DNA from: Nocardia takedensis NBRC 100417
GTDB lineage: Bacteria; Actinomycetota; Actinomycetes; Mycobacteriales; Mycobacteriaceae
Length of the DNA stretch: 64,000 nt
Direction of reading: 5' to 3'
Assembly: GCF_000308695.1 (NCBI RefSeq)
Contig: NZ_BAGG01000019.1
Span: 62,001 to 126,000 of the forward strand
The translations under genes and the position numbers were made by a program. The notes under the pieces are model-generated. The model made no database searches, had not been told where the DNA came from, and saw only the letters and a list, made by a program, of their open reading frames with translations. Positions 46,418-58,281 of this stretch are shown piece after piece (the first letter of the stretch is position 1; each line of letters opens with the position of its first letter).

Positions 46418-46842
46418 GGTGACACGCACATTTGGCGACACGCGGACGATCGGATGTCGGTCGCGTGACTCTCCGCACGTCGCGCCCCGGGTGCGCCCCG
46501 CGAGGCGGGGGTGCCGAGCGAATTCCTCGCCACCTCCGCGGTCGTCCGGCTGCCCGGGGTAGGTGTCATCGCCGCCCGTTTCGCCTCGGGGCCCCCAGGA
46601 AACCCGAGTATGCGCGCAGTTGACACGCCGATTCACGGCCGCGGTACGCGGGTCGCGCCCGATTCTGCCGTAGACGGGCAATTCGGACAAATTCGACAAC
46701 TGTCGCCACGATCGAAACGGGCGCAGGGGAGTGCATTTCGGCGACTGGATGTGAAAAGGCTTTTGCCGCAAACGCTGGGCGAGTCGTCGGGGTGGCGCTC
46801 GAGTGCTGTATCGGCGCGATCGTCGCCCGAAATGAGTCTGCA
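46418..46842. other. Gene-free stretch between hydroxylase and formyltransferase
   Basis: 425 bp without a supported gene on either strand; short frames lack coding character. It supplies the promoter for the formyltransferase-NRPS operon, whose iron box lies at its right edge. Confidence 0.4.
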
Positions 46843-46861
46843 ATAGGCTAGGCTAACCTTT
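46843..46861 (+). promoter_or_regulatory. IdeR-like iron box upstream of the formyltransferase-NRPS operon
   Basis: ATAGGCTAGGCTAACCTTT matches the IdeR consensus at 15 of 19 positions, including an uninterrupted TAGGCTAACCT. It ends 26 bp before the ATG at 46888 and would block the promoter of the whole siderophore operon when iron is plentiful. Confidence 0.78.
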
Positions 46862-46887
46862 GTATTTCGCCAGGAAGGTTGTTCTCA

Positions 46888-47820
46888 ATGCGTATCGTGT
46901 CGTTCGGTTTCCAGACGTGGGGGCGCAAGACACTCCAGGCTCTGATCGACTCGGACCACGAAGTCGTACTCGCCGTGACGCATCCGGCCAGCGACCATTC
47001 CTACAAAGGGATCTTCTCCGATTCGGTCGAAGAACTCGCCCGCGCGCACGGCATTCCGGTGCACCTCACCGAACGCGCCGACGAACAGACCATCGACCTG
47101 GTCAAGCGCGCCGAACCCGAGGTGATCGTGGTCAACAGTTGGTACACGTGGATGCCCGCCGAACTCTACGACCTGCCCCCGCACGGCACCCTGAACCTGC
47201 ACGACTCGCTGCTGCCGAAGTTCACCGGATTCTCCCCGGTGCTGTGGGCGCTGATCAGCGGCGCCACCGAAACCGGACTCACCGTGCACCGCATGGACGA
47301 CGGACTCGACACCGGCGACATCCTCGTCCAGCGCACGATGCCGATCGGCCCGGCCGACACCGGCACCGACCTGGTCGAGCGCGGGATGGAACTCATTCCC
47401 GGCGCCGTGCATGAGGCGCTGGCCGCGCTGGAATCCGGCAACGCCCGGTGGCGGCCGCAGAACAAGGCCGAGCGCACCTACTTCCACAAGCGCTCCGAGC
47501 GCGACAGCCGCATCGACTGGACCTGGGACGCCGTCGATCTCGAACGGTTCGTGCGCGCGTTGTCCGCCCCGTACCCGCGCGCGTTCACCCACTACCGCGG
47601 TGAACGCGTCGAGGTGCTCGCGGCGCGCGTGTCCGAGGCGCACTACGGCGGCACGCCCGGCCGGGTCATCGTGCAGGAGGGCGGCGGCGCGGTGGTGACC
47701 GGCGCGCAGGCCCACCGCGGCGGCAATCGCGCGCTGGTGATCACCCGGGTGCGCGTCGCGGGCGTCGACCACGACGGCGCCGAGTTCTTCTCCCGCGGTG
47801 GGTATCTCACCGACCAGTGA
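46888..47820 (+). CDS. Fmt-like N-formyltransferase for hydroxamate formation
   Basis: 310 residues from ATG 46888 with AGGAAGG upstream. The formyltransferase core is present: IVVNSWYTWMP (Asn), TLNLHDSLLPKFTGFSPVLW (catalytic His) and MDDGLDTGDILVQ (Asp), followed by an Fmt-type C-terminal domain. Housekeeping Fmt formylates Met-tRNA, but the iron box and position between a lysine hydroxylase and NRPS genes indicate a siderophore tailoring enzyme, as for the formyltransferases of coelichelin, rhodochelin and exochelin. The likely reaction is transfer of formyl from N10-formyl-tetrahydrofolate to N6-hydroxylysine. Confidence 0.85.
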   Translation: MRIVSFGFQTWGRKTLQALIDSDHEVVLAVTHPASDHSYKGIFSDSVEELARAHGIPVHLTERADEQTIDLVKRAEPEVIVVNSWYTWMPAELYDLPPHGTLNLHDSLLPKFTGFSPVLWALISGATETGLTVHRMDDGLDTGDILVQRTMPIGPADTGTDLVERGMELIPGAVHEALAALESGNARWRPQNKAERTYFHKRSERDSRIDWTWDAVDLERFVRALSAPYPRAFTHYRGERVEVLAARVSEAHYGGTPGRVIVQEGGGAVVTGAQAHRGGNRALVITRVRVAGVDHDGAEFFSRGGYLTDQ

Positions 47821-47917
47821 CCTGACCAGCAGGTACCGGTCGCGCGGCGGGCGGTGCCCGACGACGACCGCCGTCCGGTGTGTCCGGACACAGACCCGAC
47901 AGACGCGAAGGACGGAC

Positions 47918-50900
47918 ATGGCAGACGACATTCTCGAGCGCCGCAGAGAGCTACTCCGGAGACGTCTGCGGGAGGAAGGTGTAGCGGCCGCCCCGCGCGA
48001 GCGCGAGATCCCGGCTCGGCCCGCGGGCACGCCGAGCGCGCTGTCGGCGGCCCAGCAGCGCATGTGGTTCGTGCAGCGCCTCGATCCCGCCGACACCACG
48101 CTCAACGTCTGCGTGGCCTACCGCCTCGACGGACTCGACGACCCGGCCCGCCTGCGCGCCGCGTTCGCCGCGGTCGTGGCCCGCCACGAAGTGCTGCGCA
48201 CCACCTACCGCGTCGGCGAGGACGGTGAGCCGCAGCAGGTCTCGCGCGCGGACGCCGAACTCGACTGGCGGGAACACGATCTCACCGACCTCGCCGAGGC
48301 GGTGCGGCAGCGGCGCGTCGAGGTGCTGGCCCGACGCGAATTCGCCCGCCCCTTCGACCTGTCGGCGGATCTGCCGCTGCGCCCGAGTCTGATCAAGGTG
48401 GGCGCGGACGCCCATGTACTGGTGCTGGTCCTGCACCACATCGGCTGGGACGACGACTCGTGGCCGGTGTTCTTCACCGAGCTCAACGCCGCCTACCGGG
48501 GCGAGGCGCTGCCCGAGGTCCGCGCCCAGTACGTCGACGTGGAAGTGCTCGGGGCCGCGCACCAGGAGGATGCCGCGAGCCTGGAGTACTGGCGTTCGAC
48601 GCTGACCCCCCTGCCCGAACGGCTGGAACTGCCGAGCCTGCGCGCGGGTGCGGGCGGCAAGAACGCCGACCGGGTGGTGCGCGCGCTGCCCGCCGAGCTG
48701 ATGGAGTCGGTGGCCGCGGTCGGCCGGGCCCATTCGGCCACCCCGTACATGGTGCTGCTGGCCGGCTTCCAGGCGCTGGTGCATCGCTACACCGCGGCGA
48801 CCGACTTCCTCGTCGCGATGCCGGTCACCAACCGGCGCGACGCCGACGCCGAGGCGCTGATCGGTTACTTCGGCAATTCGCTGCTGATCCGCGCCACGCC
48901 CGCGGCCGCGCAGAGCTTCGCCGATCTGGTCGAGGCCACCCGTGACGCGCTGGTCGGGGCGTTCACCCATCAGCACATCGGCGTGGACCGGGTGATCGCG
49001 GCGGTCAGCCCGGATCGGCCGGCGGGAAGCGACGCGATGGAACAGCTGGTCCAGCTCAGTTTCAGCGTGCGCGGCGCGGCCAACGGCTTCGATCTTCCCG
49101 GCGTCACCGCGACCGAACTGTCGCTGGGCAGTGTCGTCGCGCGGGAGCCGCTGGGCCTGATGGTGGTCACCGACGAGGCGGGCGCGCGGGTCGAGGCCAC
49201 CTACCAGGTGGACGAACTCGACCGCGGCCTGGTGAGCAGGCTGCTCGACCATTTCACCCAGGTGCTCGACAGCGCGCTGCGCGATCCGGCGCGGGCCCTG
49301 CGCGAGCTGGACATGCTCGGCGAGGTCGACCGGCGTGAGCTGCTGGCGATCTCGCACGGCGCCGAGGTCCCGGAAGAACCGACCACCATGGTCGCGATGT
49401 TCGAGCGCCGGGTGGCCGCCACGCCCGAGGCGATCGCGCTGGTCTCCGACGAGGTCGAGCTGACCTTCGCCGGACTCGACGCGCGCGCGAACCGCTTGGC
49501 CCACCACCTGATCGGCCTGGGCGTCGGTCCGGAGGATCTGGTCGCGCTGCGCATGGCGACCTCGGTGGAATTCGTCGTCTCGGTGCTGGCCGCACAGAAG
49601 GCGGGCGCGGCCTACCTCCCGATCGATCCCGCCTATCCGGCCGAGCGGACCGAATACCTGCTGGCCGACGCGCGGCCCACCCTGACCCTGGACGCGGAAT
49701 CGCTGCGGGCGGCCGAAGCGGCGGCCGCGGACGCGCCCGACCGCGCGCCCGTCGACGCCGACCGCACGGTGGCCCTGCATCCCGGCAACCTCGCCTACGT
49801 CATCTACACCTCCGGTTCCACCGGTAAGCCCAAGGGTGTCCCGGTGCCGCACGAGGCCATCGCCGAACACCTGTCGGGATTCGTCGCCGAATGGGATCTC
49901 ACCCCGGACGACCGTGTCCTGCAATCGACTTCGGTGAGTTTCGACGCCTCGCTGCTCGACATCTTCGTCACCCTGAGCGCGGGCGCGCGCGTGGTGGTCC
50001 CGAAGGCCAACGCCTACCGCGACATCCCGTACCTGGCGGATCTGGTGACTCGCCACGGCGTCACGGTGCTGCACATGGTGCCCTCGATGCTGGCCACCCT
50101 GCTGGTGCTGCCCGAGGTCAACGACTGGCGCACACTGCGTCGCGTCCCGGTCGGCGGCGAGGCGCTGCCCGGCGAGGTCGCCGACCGTTTCGCCGCGCAG
50201 TTCGAGGCCGACCTGCGCAATCACTACGGCCCCACCGAGGCCGTGGTGTGCTCGACGCACATGGAGGTCAGGGGCCCGCAGGGCACCGGCATCGTGCCGA
50301 TCGGCCTGCCCAACCGCAACGTCACGGCCTATCTGCTCGACGAGGCGTTGCAGTTGGTGCCCTCCGGTGTCGTCGGCGAGATCTACCTGGGCGGACGGCA
50401 ATTGGCGCGCGGCTACCTGCGCAGGCCCGGCCTGACCGCGGAACGGTTCGTGGCCGACCCGTTCACCGACGGCGGACGGCTGTATCGCACCGGTGACCTG
50501 GCCCGGCGCAACGACGCCGGGGAGATCGAATTCATCGGCCGCGCCGACGAACAGGTCAAGGTGCGCGGACACCGGATCGAACTCGGCGAGGTCGAGGCGA
50601 CCGTCACCGATCATCCGTCGGTCGCGCACTGCGTGGTGATCGTGGCCGAGCACCAGATGCTCGGCCCGGTGCTGGCGGCCTATGTCGTGCCCGCCGCGGG
50701 CGCGGAGGTCGACCCCGACGCGTTGCGCGCGCACGTGGCGGCCGCGCTGCCGGAGTACATGGTCCCGGCGGCTTTCGCGGTCATCGACTCGGTGCCGCTC
50801 ACCGCGCACGGCAAACTGGACCGCCGCGCGCTGCCCGCACCGGCCTTCGCCGAGGTGCGCGCCTACCGCGAGCCGTCGACCCCGACCGAACACCGCATCG

Positions 50901-52996
50901 CGGAACTGTTCGCGACGCTGTTCCAGCGCGAGCGCGTCGGCGCGGACGACTCCTTCTTCGAACTCGGCGGCCATTCGCTGCTCGCGGCCCGGCTGATCAC
51001 CATGATCCGCGCCGAATTCGGCATCGAGATCGATATGCGGGTGCCCTTCGACAAGCCGACCGTCAGCGCGCTGGCCGCGCATCTTGTCGCGGCCTTCCAG
51101 GCCGAATTCGAGATCGACCTGGACGAGATCGACGGCCTGGACGACGATTTCGCCGAGCCGACGCCGGTGGTGGTCGACCGCGCGGCCAAACCGCCGTTGG
51201 TGCGCCGGGACCGTCCGCGCCACGTCCCGTTGTCCTACTCCCAGCGCGTCTACTGGTTGCAGCGGCGGTTGGAAGGCGCGATCGACGGCGAGAACGTCAG
51301 CTACCCCATGCGTTTCGACGGCCCGCTGGATCTGGACGCGCTGCGCGCCGCCATCGACGACACGGTGGCCCGGCACGAATCGCTGCGCACGAGTTTCCCC
51401 GAGCACGAGGGCACCCCGTACCAGTTGATCGCCCCGCCCGCGCCGGTGACGGTGCCGCTGGTCGACCTGAGCGAGGCCGACGACGTCGACGCGGAATTGC
51501 GGCGGGAACTGGCCGCGGACTGGGACATCGTCTTCGACCTCGCCGCCGAATCGGTGGTCCGGTTCCGGGTGCTGCGGCTCGGGCCGCAGGTCCATGTGCT
51601 GTCGATCCTGATGCACCACATCATCGCCGACATGCGGTCGTGCCAGATCTTCCTCGACGATCTGACCGTCGCCTATCGGGCGCGGCTGGCCGGACAGGGG
51701 CCGGGCTGGGACGACTTGCCGCTCCAGTTCGCCGATTTCGCGATGTGGCAGCGCGAGATCTACGACCGGGGCGCGAATCGCGAGGTCAGCCCGTACGGTC
51801 AGGCGCAGCTCGACTACTGGCGCGAGCGGTTGGACGGCCTGCCCGACGAGATCGCGGTGGCCCACGACCACCCGCGTCCGCCGGTGCTCGGCCGCGACGG
51901 CATCGCCGCCAACCGGGTGCTGCCCGCGCGGGTCTGGAACACCCTGCGGTCCCGGGCCGAGTCGGCCGGCGCCACCGAATTCATGCTGTGCCAGGCGGTC
52001 AGCGCCGCCGTGGTGAACATCCTGGGCGGCTTCGAGGACGTCGCGGTGGGCGCGGCGGTCGCCAACCGGATCGGTCAGACCACCGACGAACTCGTCGGCC
52101 TGTTCGCCAACGTCATGGTGATGCGCCACGATGTGTCCGGCCGCCCGACCCCGCGCACTCTGCTCGACCGGGTCCGGCACGCGGGCCTGGACGCGATCAC
52201 CCACCAGGGCGTGCCCTTCGAGCGGTTGGTGGAATCGCTGAATCCGCCGCGCTCGCTGTCGCGCAACCCGCTGTTCCAGGTGATGATGCACTTCCGGCAC
52301 CGCCCCGTGCCGGTGCCGTTCACCGCCGACGGGGCGACCACGATGGCGGGCATCGCCGGGTACTACGACGTCTCGTTCATGGACTTCCACCTGGACTACT
52401 CGGTGGACACCACCGGTGACCTGGTCGCGCGCGTCGTGGTCAACCCGGACCTGTACCTGGCCGAGACCGGTCAGGTCTTCGCCGACGTGCTGATCGGGGT
52501 CCTGCGGGCTTTCGCCGAACAGCCCGAGACGCCGCTGGCCGACCTGGACCTGCTGCCCGCGGGCTGGGACACCGGTCGCTCGGTCGCCCACCACAGCGCG
52601 CGCGCCGCGACGATGGCGGAACCCGGTTTCGTCGCACCGGCCACCGACACCGAACGCGCGCTGGTCGCGATCCTCGAGGATCTGCTCGAGATCACCGAGG
52701 TGGGCCGCGAGGACGGGTTCTTCGGGCTGGGCGGCGACAGCGTCATCGCGATCAAGTGGGCGGGCCGCGCCGCCGAATCGGGTCTGCCGCTGACCCCGCA
52801 GATGGTGTTCGAGCACTTCACGATCGCCGAATTGGCGGCGGCGGTGGACGAGGCCGTGGCGAATCCGCCGGAGGTCGCCGAGGCCGCCGCCGACGAGGGT
52901 GAACACGCGCCGATGTCGGCCTCGGGCCTGGACGCCGACGCGCTCGCGGCCCTGCGGAACTCCTTCGCCGCGCGGTCGGGGGACGCGGGTGAGTGA
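47918..52996 (+). CDS. Siderophore NRPS, C-A-PCP-C-PCP (MbtE-like)
   Basis: 1692 residues from ATG 47918. Order: a helical start ([17 protein letters not shown]), C1 with HHIGWDD (His 173-174), an A domain (SGSTG about residue 631, [26 protein letters not shown]), a carrier with LGGHS (Ser about 1020), C2 with HHIIADM (His 1233-1234) and a carrier with LGGDS (Ser about 1608). The second module has no A domain, so its carrier must be loaded in trans or be skipped. The GGDS form is typical of carriers that feed epimerase or D-specific steps. The A pocket, aligned by eye, reads D-A-L-M-P-G-H-V-C; substrate not assigned. It overlaps the next gene by 8 bp. Confidence 0.9.
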   Translation: MADDILERRRELLRRRLREEGVAAAPREREIPARPAGTPSALSAAQQRMWFVQRLDPADTTLNVCVAYRLDGLDDPARLRAAFAAVVARHEVLRTTYRVGEDGEPQQVSRADAELDWREHDLTDLAEAVRQRRVEVLARREFARPFDLSADLPLRPSLIKVGADAHVLVLVLHHIGWDDDSWPVFFTELNAAYRGEALPEVRAQYVDVEVLGAAHQEDAASLEYWRSTLTPLPERLELPSLRAGAGGKNADRVVRALPAELMESVAAVGRAHSATPYMVLLAGFQALVHRYTAATDFLVAMPVTNRRDADAEALIGYFGNSLLIRATPAAAQSFADLVEATRDALVGAFTHQHIGVDRVIAAVSPDRPAGSDAMEQLVQLSFSVRGAANGFDLPGVTATELSLGSVVAREPLGLMVVTDEAGARVEATYQVDELDRGLVSRLLDHFTQVLDSALRDPARALRELDMLGEVDRRELLAISHGAEVPEEPTTMVAMFERRVAATPEAIALVSDEVELTFAGLDARANRLAHHLIGLGVGPEDLVALRMATSVEFVVSVLAAQKAGAAYLPIDPAYPAERTEYLLADARPTLTLDAESLRAAEAAAADAPDRAPVDADRTVALHPGNLAYVIYTSGSTGKPKGVPVPHEAIAEHLSGFVAEWDLTPDDRVLQSTSVSFDASLLDIFVTLSAGARVVVPKANAYRDIPYLADLVTRHGVTVLHMVPSMLATLLVLPEVNDWRTLRRVPVGGEALPGEVADRFAAQFEADLRNHYGPTEAVVCSTHMEVRGPQGTGIVPIGLPNRNVTAYLLDEALQLVPSGVVGEIYLGGRQLARGYLRRPGLTAERFVADPFTDGGRLYRTGDLARRNDAGEIEFIGRADEQVKVRGHRIELGEVEATVTDHPSVAHCVVIVAEHQMLGPVLAAYVVPAAGAEVDPDALRAHVAAALPEYMVPAAFAVIDSVPLTAHGKLDRRALPAPAFAEVRAYREPSTPTEHRIAELFATLFQRERVGADDSFFELGGHSLLAARLITMIRAEFGIEIDMRVPFDKPTVSALAAHLVAAFQAEFEIDLDEIDGLDDDFAEPTPVVVDRAAKPPLVRRDRPRHVPLSYSQRVYWLQRRLEGAIDGENVSYPMRFDGPLDLDALRAAIDDTVARHESLRTSFPEHEGTPYQLIAPPAPVTVPLVDLSEADDVDAELRRELAADWDIVFDLAAESVVRFRVLRLGPQVHVLSILMHHIIADMRSCQIFLDDLTVAYRARLAGQGPGWDDLPLQFADFAMWQREIYDRGANREVSPYGQAQLDYWRERLDGLPDEIAVAHDHPRPPVLGRDGIAANRVLPARVWNTLRSRAESAGATEFMLCQAVSAAVVNILGGFEDVAVGAAVANRIGQTTDELVGLFANVMVMRHDVSGRPTPRTLLDRVRHAGLDAITHQGVPFERLVESLNPPRSLSRNPLFQVMMHFRHRPVPVPFTADGATTMAGIAGYYDVSFMDFHLDYSVDTTGDLVARVVVNPDLYLAETGQVFADVLIGVLRAFAEQPETPLADLDLLPAGWDTGRSVAHHSARAATMAEPGFVAPATDTERALVAILEDLLEITEVGREDGFFGLGGDSVIAIKWAGRAAESGLPLTPQMVFEHFTIAELAAAVDEAVANPPEVAEAAADEGEHAPMSASGLDADALAALRNSFAARSGDAGE

Positions 52997-55900
52997 GATC
53001 GAGGACGTCCTCGCGCTGAGCCCGTTGCAGGAGGGACTGTTCTCGCTGTCCCGCCTCAGCGGCGCGGGGCAGGACGTCTACACGATCCCGTTCCTCATCG
53101 ACGTGGACGGCCCGCTGGACACCGACCTGCTGCGGCGGTGTCTGGAGGCGCTGTTGCGCCGCCACCCGAATCTGCGCGCCGTCTTCTGGGATCGCGACGT
53201 CCCCAAGCCGGTGCAGATCGTGCCGCGGCAGGTGGATCTGCCGTGGTCGGAGCGCACGGCCGACGACGCCGACCTGGACCGGGTGGAGGCCGAGGAACTG
53301 GCGCGGCCCTTCGATCTCGGCGTCGGACCGTCACTGCGGGCCACGCTGGTCACGCTCCCGCCTGCCGCCGACGGGACCGAACGCCGCAGGCTGATCCTGA
53401 CCATCCACCACATCCTGCTCGACGGTTGGTCGCTCGGGGTGCTGTTCACCGAGTTGCGCGCGCTGTACGCGGCGGGCGGCGCGGCCGACGCCCTGCCGCC
53501 CGCGCGGCCCTACCGCGACTACATCGGCTGGCTCGGCGCGAAGGACATGTCGGCCGCGCAGGACTGGTGGTCCGCGCGGTTGGCCGCGCTGAGCGGCCCG
53601 CTCATGGTGGCCGACGGCGGTTCCGGGATGGGCATCGCGGGCCGGGAGGACGCGGCGGCCGCCGAGGTCGCGCGGTTCGTCCTGGACCGCGCGGCCACCG
53701 CCCGCCTGCGGGACTGGGCGCGCGGACACGGTCTGACGGTGAACTCGGCCGTGCAGTTCGCGTGGACGCTTCTGCTGTCGCGGCTCACCGACCGCCTCGA
53801 CGTCGTCTACGGCACCATCGTGACGGGTCGCCCGGAGTCGATCACGGGCGTGGACCGCATGATCGGCCTGTTCCTCAACACCATTCCGGTGCCGTTCCGC
53901 CTCGACCCGGAGGCGTCCGTCGTCGCCGAATGCCGTCGGTTGCAGAAGGAATCGGCGGCCATGCGTGACGTCGGGTACCTGAGTCTGTCGGCGGTGCAGC
54001 GCGCGGCCGGCCACAGTTCGCTGTTCGACACCATGTTCGTGTTCCAGAACGCGCCGATGGACGTGATCGGCGCGAATACGGTGGGGGAGATCACCTTCCG
54101 GCCGCTGATGGCCAAGAACCTCACCCACTACCCGCTGACCGTGGTCGCCTACGCCCACGAGGACGAGCTGACGGTGGTGGTGGAGGCCGTCGCCGAGGCG
54201 ATACCGTACCTGTCCGACGACATCGGCGCGGCCATGCTGACCGTGTTGGAGCGGCTTCCCGACAGCGCCGACCGGCGCACCGACGACCTCGACGTGCTGC
54301 CCGAGGCGGCGCGCGGCCTGTCGACCCCGGAACCGGCCGATGGCGAGGCCGGGGCCACCCTGTTCGAGCTGTTCGAGCGCGCCGCCGCGGCCACCCCCGC
54401 TGCCGTCGCGCTCACCACCGGGACGGTCACGCTGACCTACCGCGAGCTGGCCGAGCGAGCCAAGGGGCTGGCCCACGAGCTGGTCGCGCGCGGGCTGGGC
54501 CCGGAGGACGTCGTCGCGGTGCGCGTCCCGCGCGACGAACGGGCGATCATCGCCGTGTTCGGCGTGCTCGCGGCGGGTGCGGCCTACGTCCCGCTCGATC
54601 CCGATCTGCCCGCCGAACGCGTGGCCTCGATTGTGCGCCAAGCGAATCCGGCGCTGGCCGTGGTCGCCGGGGGCGGGGCGGATCTCGGTGACATCCCGTT
54701 GCTGGACCTGACCGAGTTCGATCTGATCGCGCGGGCGAGGGCCGAATTGCCCGCCGTCGCCCGCGATCCCGCGCACGCCGCCTACGTCATCTTCACTTCG
54801 GGGTCGACCGGCGAGCCCAAGGGGGTGGTGAATTCGCACGCCGCCGTGGTGTCCTATTTCGCCGACCACCGCGCGCGGGTGTACCGGCCCGCCGCGGCCC
54901 GCCTGGGTCGGCCGCTGCGCATCGCGCACGCCTGGTCGCTGAGTTTCGACGCCTCCTGGCAGCCCATGATCGGGCTGCTCGACGGCCACGGCCTGCACCT
55001 GTTCGACGAGGTCGCCATGCGGGACGCGCGAGTGCTGGTCGAGGGCCTGCGCGCGCACGGCGTCGACATGATCGACACCACGCCGTCGATGTTCCGCCAG
55101 TTGGCGGCCGCCGGACTGCTCGAGGAGCCGCCCGCGGTGCTCGCCCTCGGTGGCGAGGCCATCGACACCGCGCTGTGGGCGCGGTTGCGCGGGCTGCGCG
55201 GCGTGGCCGTGCACAACTGCTACGGGCCGACCGAGACCACCGTCGAAGCCGTCGTCGCGGACGTCACCGCGCGGGCCGACCTGCACGAGCCCACCATCGG
55301 CGCGCCGACCGCGGGAACCTCGGCCCACGTGCTGGATTCGCGGCTTCGTCCGGTCCCGGTCGGCGTGGTCGGCGAACTGTATCTGGCGGGTCCGCAGGTG
55401 GCCCGCGGCTACCTCGGCCGTCCGGCGGGGACGGCGGGGCGGTTCGTGGCCGATCCGTTCGGCGCGGGCGGGCGGATGTACCGCACCGGCGACCTGGTGC
55501 GTCGCCTGCCGACCGGAACCCTGGGCTATCTGGGCCGCGCCGACGACCAGGTCAAGATCCGCGGCTACCGCATCGAGATCGGCGAGGTCGAGACGGCTCT
55601 GCGCGGCCTGCCCGGCGTCACGGCCGCCGCCGCGATCGTGGTGCGGCGCGGTGACGCGGTGACCCTGGTCGGATTCGTGGTGGCCGAATTCGGTCATATC
55701 GCCGACCCGGTGGCCGCGCGCACCCGATTGAGACAGCGACTGCCCTCCTACATGATTCCCGCGCGCCTGGTGGCGCTGCCCGAACTGCCGGTCAACGCCA
55801 ACGGCAAGACCGACGTGCGCGCGCTGGCCGCCGCGGCCGACCGCGCGCAGGCAGGCGAGGGCTCCGCGGCCGCCGACGGTCCGCGCACCGAGACCGAGAA

Positions 55901-57518
55901 GACCTTGCGCACCGTGCTCACCGAGGTTTTCGACGGCCGGGCGCCCGGGATGGCGGAGGACTTCTTCGCGCTCGGCATGGACAGCATCGTGGCGATCTCG
56001 CTGGTCAACAAGGCGCGCAGGCACGGGCTCGCGCTCGAGGTGCGGATGGTCGTCACCGCGCCCACCATCCGCGACCTGGCCGCCGCGATCGACGCCGCCG
56101 ATCGGATTCCGGCCGCGCCCGGTGACACCGAGGCGTACGGTCCGGTCCCGCCGCTGCCGATCGTGCGGTGGATGCTGGGCAGGCCGCACTACCGCAGGCT
56201 GGCCCAGCAGGTGCTGGTCGGCCTGCCCGAGGCGCTCACCGAACCGGATCTGGTGGCGGTGCTGCAAGCGGTGCTCGACGGTCACCCGACCCTGCGCGGT
56301 CGGCTGGCCGACACCGCGGACGGTCCGCGCCTGCACACTCGCGAACCGGGCGCGGTCACCGCGGCCCAGGTCCTGACGGTCGCCGAATACGACCCTGCCG
56401 CAGGTGAATTCGTGGATCTGCTGGCCGCGCGGGTGGCCTCCGCCGTCGACGGGCTCGATCCGCGCGGCGGTGACCTGGTCCGCGCGGTGTGGCTGCGCGG
56501 CGCGCCGGGCGGCGACCTGCTGGCCCTGGTCGTGCACCACCTCGCGGTCGACGTGGTCTCGTGGGGCATCCTGCTGGCCGACCTGGCCGCCGCCTGGGAT
56601 CAGGTGGCGGCGGGTGCGGTCCCCAAGGCGGTCACCGAGACCACCTCCTACCGGCAGTGGAGTCGGCTCGTGTCCGAGCGCGCGTCGAGCGCCGAGGTGC
56701 TCGACCAGCGCGACTACTGGACCGCCCAGGTGAGCGCGCCCGACCCGGCGGTGGGCAGTCGGCTCCCGACCGACGCCGACACCTGGGCCACCCTGCGCCT
56801 CACTTCCGCGTCGGTCCCCGCCGAGCACACCGAGCGACTGCTCCGCGCGGGCGGCGTCGACGGTCCGCGCGAATTCCTCTTGGCCGCGCTGACGTTGACC
56901 CTGGCCTCCTGGCGGGTGGAACGCGGCCAAGACCACCGCGACGGCGCGCTGATCGGCCTGGAGAGCCACGGCCGCGCCGACGCGGTGGTCGGCGCGGACA
57001 CCTCGGGCACCGTCGGGTGGTTCTCGGCCACCTATCCGGCGCGCCTCGGCGCGGGGCCGCTCGCCGTCGACGTGGCACGGGCCGAAGCGGAACCGGAAGC
57101 CGCGCGCGCCCTGCTGGATTCGGTGCGCGAGCACTTGGCCGCCGTCCCGGCGCGGGGCCTGGATTTCGGACTGCTCGACGCCGCGTCGGCCGTGCCCGAT
57201 CGCGCCCCGCAGGTCGAATTCAACTACCTCGGCCGCGCCGACCTCGGCGGCGGCGGTGCGCGGGCCTGGTCGATGATCACCGATCCCGCCTTGGCCGCCG
57301 CGCTGCCGATCGCGCCGGAACCCGATCTGCCGCTGCGGTATTCGATCGGGCTGATCGCGGCCGTCCACCCCGGCGTCGCCGGGCCCGAACTGGTGGCCAC
57401 CTGGCGCTGGAGCGCGGCCCTGTTCGACGCCGCCGACATCGACCGTCTCATCGAACTCTGGGAGCGCGGCGTCGCGGTCCTGGCGACCGTTCTCGGGGGG
57501 AGTCACGGAAGTGAGTAG
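52989..57518 (+). CDS. Siderophore NRPS, C-A-PCP-E (MbtF-like)
   Basis: 1509 residues from GTG 52989 ([17 protein letters not shown], the typical start of a C domain receiving from a GGDS carrier). C domain HHILLDG (His 140-141). A domain SGSTG about residue 604, [19 protein letters not shown]; the pocket by eye is D-A-Q-T-A-G-C-V-E, and D-A-Q is shared with some lysine-type codes. Carrier LGMDS (Ser about 999). The terminal epimerase-type domain has [11 protein letters not shown] (His 1183-1184), [15 protein letters not shown] and VEFNYLG. There is no thioesterase domain; in mycobactin the last lysine is released as a cyclic lactam. It overlaps the next gene by 8 bp. Confidence 0.9.
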   Translation: MSEIEDVLALSPLQEGLFSLSRLSGAGQDVYTIPFLIDVDGPLDTDLLRRCLEALLRRHPNLRAVFWDRDVPKPVQIVPRQVDLPWSERTADDADLDRVEAEELARPFDLGVGPSLRATLVTLPPAADGTERRRLILTIHHILLDGWSLGVLFTELRALYAAGGAADALPPARPYRDYIGWLGAKDMSAAQDWWSARLAALSGPLMVADGGSGMGIAGREDAAAAEVARFVLDRAATARLRDWARGHGLTVNSAVQFAWTLLLSRLTDRLDVVYGTIVTGRPESITGVDRMIGLFLNTIPVPFRLDPEASVVAECRRLQKESAAMRDVGYLSLSAVQRAAGHSSLFDTMFVFQNAPMDVIGANTVGEITFRPLMAKNLTHYPLTVVAYAHEDELTVVVEAVAEAIPYLSDDIGAAMLTVLERLPDSADRRTDDLDVLPEAARGLSTPEPADGEAGATLFELFERAAAATPAAVALTTGTVTLTYRELAERAKGLAHELVARGLGPEDVVAVRVPRDERAIIAVFGVLAAGAAYVPLDPDLPAERVASIVRQANPALAVVAGGGADLGDIPLLDLTEFDLIARARAELPAVARDPAHAAYVIFTSGSTGEPKGVVNSHAAVVSYFADHRARVYRPAAARLGRPLRIAHAWSLSFDASWQPMIGLLDGHGLHLFDEVAMRDARVLVEGLRAHGVDMIDTTPSMFRQLAAAGLLEEPPAVLALGGEAIDTALWARLRGLRGVAVHNCYGPTETTVEAVVADVTARADLHEPTIGAPTAGTSAHVLDSRLRPVPVGVVGELYLAGPQVARGYLGRPAGTAGRFVADPFGAGGRMYRTGDLVRRLPTGTLGYLGRADDQVKIRGYRIEIGEVETALRGLPGVTAAAAIVVRRGDAVTLVGFVVAEFGHIADPVAARTRLRQRLPSYMIPARLVALPELPVNANGKTDVRALAAAADRAQAGEGSAAADGPRTETEKTLRTVLTEVFDGRAPGMAEDFFALGMDSIVAISLVNKARRHGLALEVRMVVTAPTIRDLAAAIDAADRIPAAPGDTEAYGPVPPLPIVRWMLGRPHYRRLAQQVLVGLPEALTEPDLVAVLQAVLDGHPTLRGRLADTADGPRLHTREPGAVTAAQVLTVAEYDPAAGEFVDLLAARVASAVDGLDPRGGDLVRAVWLRGAPGGDLLALVVHHLAVDVVSWGILLADLAAAWDQVAAGAVPKAVTETTSYRQWSRLVSERASSAEVLDQRDYWTAQVSAPDPAVGSRLPTDADTWATLRLTSASVPAEHTERLLRAGGVDGPREFLLAALTLTLASWRVERGQDHRDGALIGLESHGRADAVVGADTSGTVGWFSATYPARLGAGPLAVDVARAEAEPEAARALLDSVREHLAAVPARGLDFGLLDAASAVPDRAPQVEFNYLGRADLGGGGARAWSMITDPALAAALPIAPEPDLPLRYSIGLIAAVHPGVAGPELVATWRWSAALFDAADIDRLIELWERGVAVLATVLGGSHGSE

Positions 57519-58281
57519 CACCATGCAGCACAAACCGGGATGGATCAGGAAGTTCCACAAGCCGGATTCGCCGGATCGGCTGCCGCTGTTGATCTTTCCG
57601 CACGCGGGCGCGAGCGCCTCGGCGTTCCGGAACCTGTCCAAGGCGTTCAGCGAGCACTACGACGTCATCATCTTCCAGTACCCGGGCCGCCAGGACCGCG
57701 CCGCCGAAGCGCCGCTGAGCACCCTGCCCGATCTCGCGGCAGGCGCGTTCGCCGAATTCCGGCTCTCCCCGTACAACCGTGACGTGCCGATCGTCGTGTT
57801 CGGGCACAGCATGGGCGGGCTGGTCGCCTTCGAGTTCACGCGACTGGCGCTGGCCATGGGCCTCGACGTCCGCCAGCTCACCATCTCGGCCGCCGTCGCC
57901 CCCTCGCGCGCGGAATTCCGCGAGAAGACCCCCGAGGACGACGACGACCTGCTCGACCACCTGATCATGCTCGAGGGCATCGATTCCGACGTGCTCGCCA
58001 GCCGGGAGATCATGCGCCTGTCGCTGCCCGCTATCAAAGCCGACCACAAGGCGTCCGAGGCCTACACCTGCCCGCAGTCGGTGCGGGTGAACACCCGCAT
58101 CCACGCCATCGGCGGCGACCGCGACCCCATCGTCTCCCTGGGCGACCTGCACGGCTGGCGGCACCACGGCGACGACGTGGAGATCACCCTGTTCGAGGGC
58201 GGGCACTTCTACTTGAACGACAACATCGGCGAACTCGCGGACATCGTCGCCGAGCAGGCGTATTCCGGGCCGACGGCATGA
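57511..58281 (+). CDS. Type II thioesterase of the siderophore cluster
   Basis: 256 residues. [12 protein letters not shown] carries the catalytic Ser (about residue 100) and EGGHFYLND the His. [19 protein letters not shown] and [11 protein letters not shown] are typical of editing thioesterases (GrsT/RifR group) that clear misloaded carrier proteins. GTG 57511 overlaps the NRPS stop; its end overlaps the ketosynthase by ATGA. Confidence 0.92.
   Translation: MSSTMQHKPGWIRKFHKPDSPDRLPLLIFPHAGASASAFRNLSKAFSEHYDVIIFQYPGRQDRAAEAPLSTLPDLAAGAFAEFRLSPYNRDVPIVVFGHSMGGLVAFEFTRLALAMGLDVRQLTISAAVAPSRAEFREKTPEDDDDLLDHLIMLEGIDSDVLASREIMRLSLPAIKADHKASEAYTCPQSVRVNTRIHAIGGDRDPIVSLGDLHGWRHHGDDVEITLFEGGHFYLNDNIGELADIVAEQAYSGPTA

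Noticed and set aside
46888..47820. Housekeeping methionyl-tRNA formyltransferase (fmt)
   Set aside because: The fold is the same, but the iron box and the hydroxylase/NRPS neighbours indicate a siderophore role; no def or rsm genes are adjacent.
47951..52906. Very long minus-strand open frame opposite the first siderophore NRPS
   Set aside because: It is a shadow of strongly biased GC-rich codons; the translation is low-complexity Arg/Gly/His/Val with no domain, while the plus strand encodes clear NRPS domains.
53331..57641. 1436-codon minus-strand frame opposite the second NRPS
   Set aside because: Same codon-bias shadow; no recognisable motifs.
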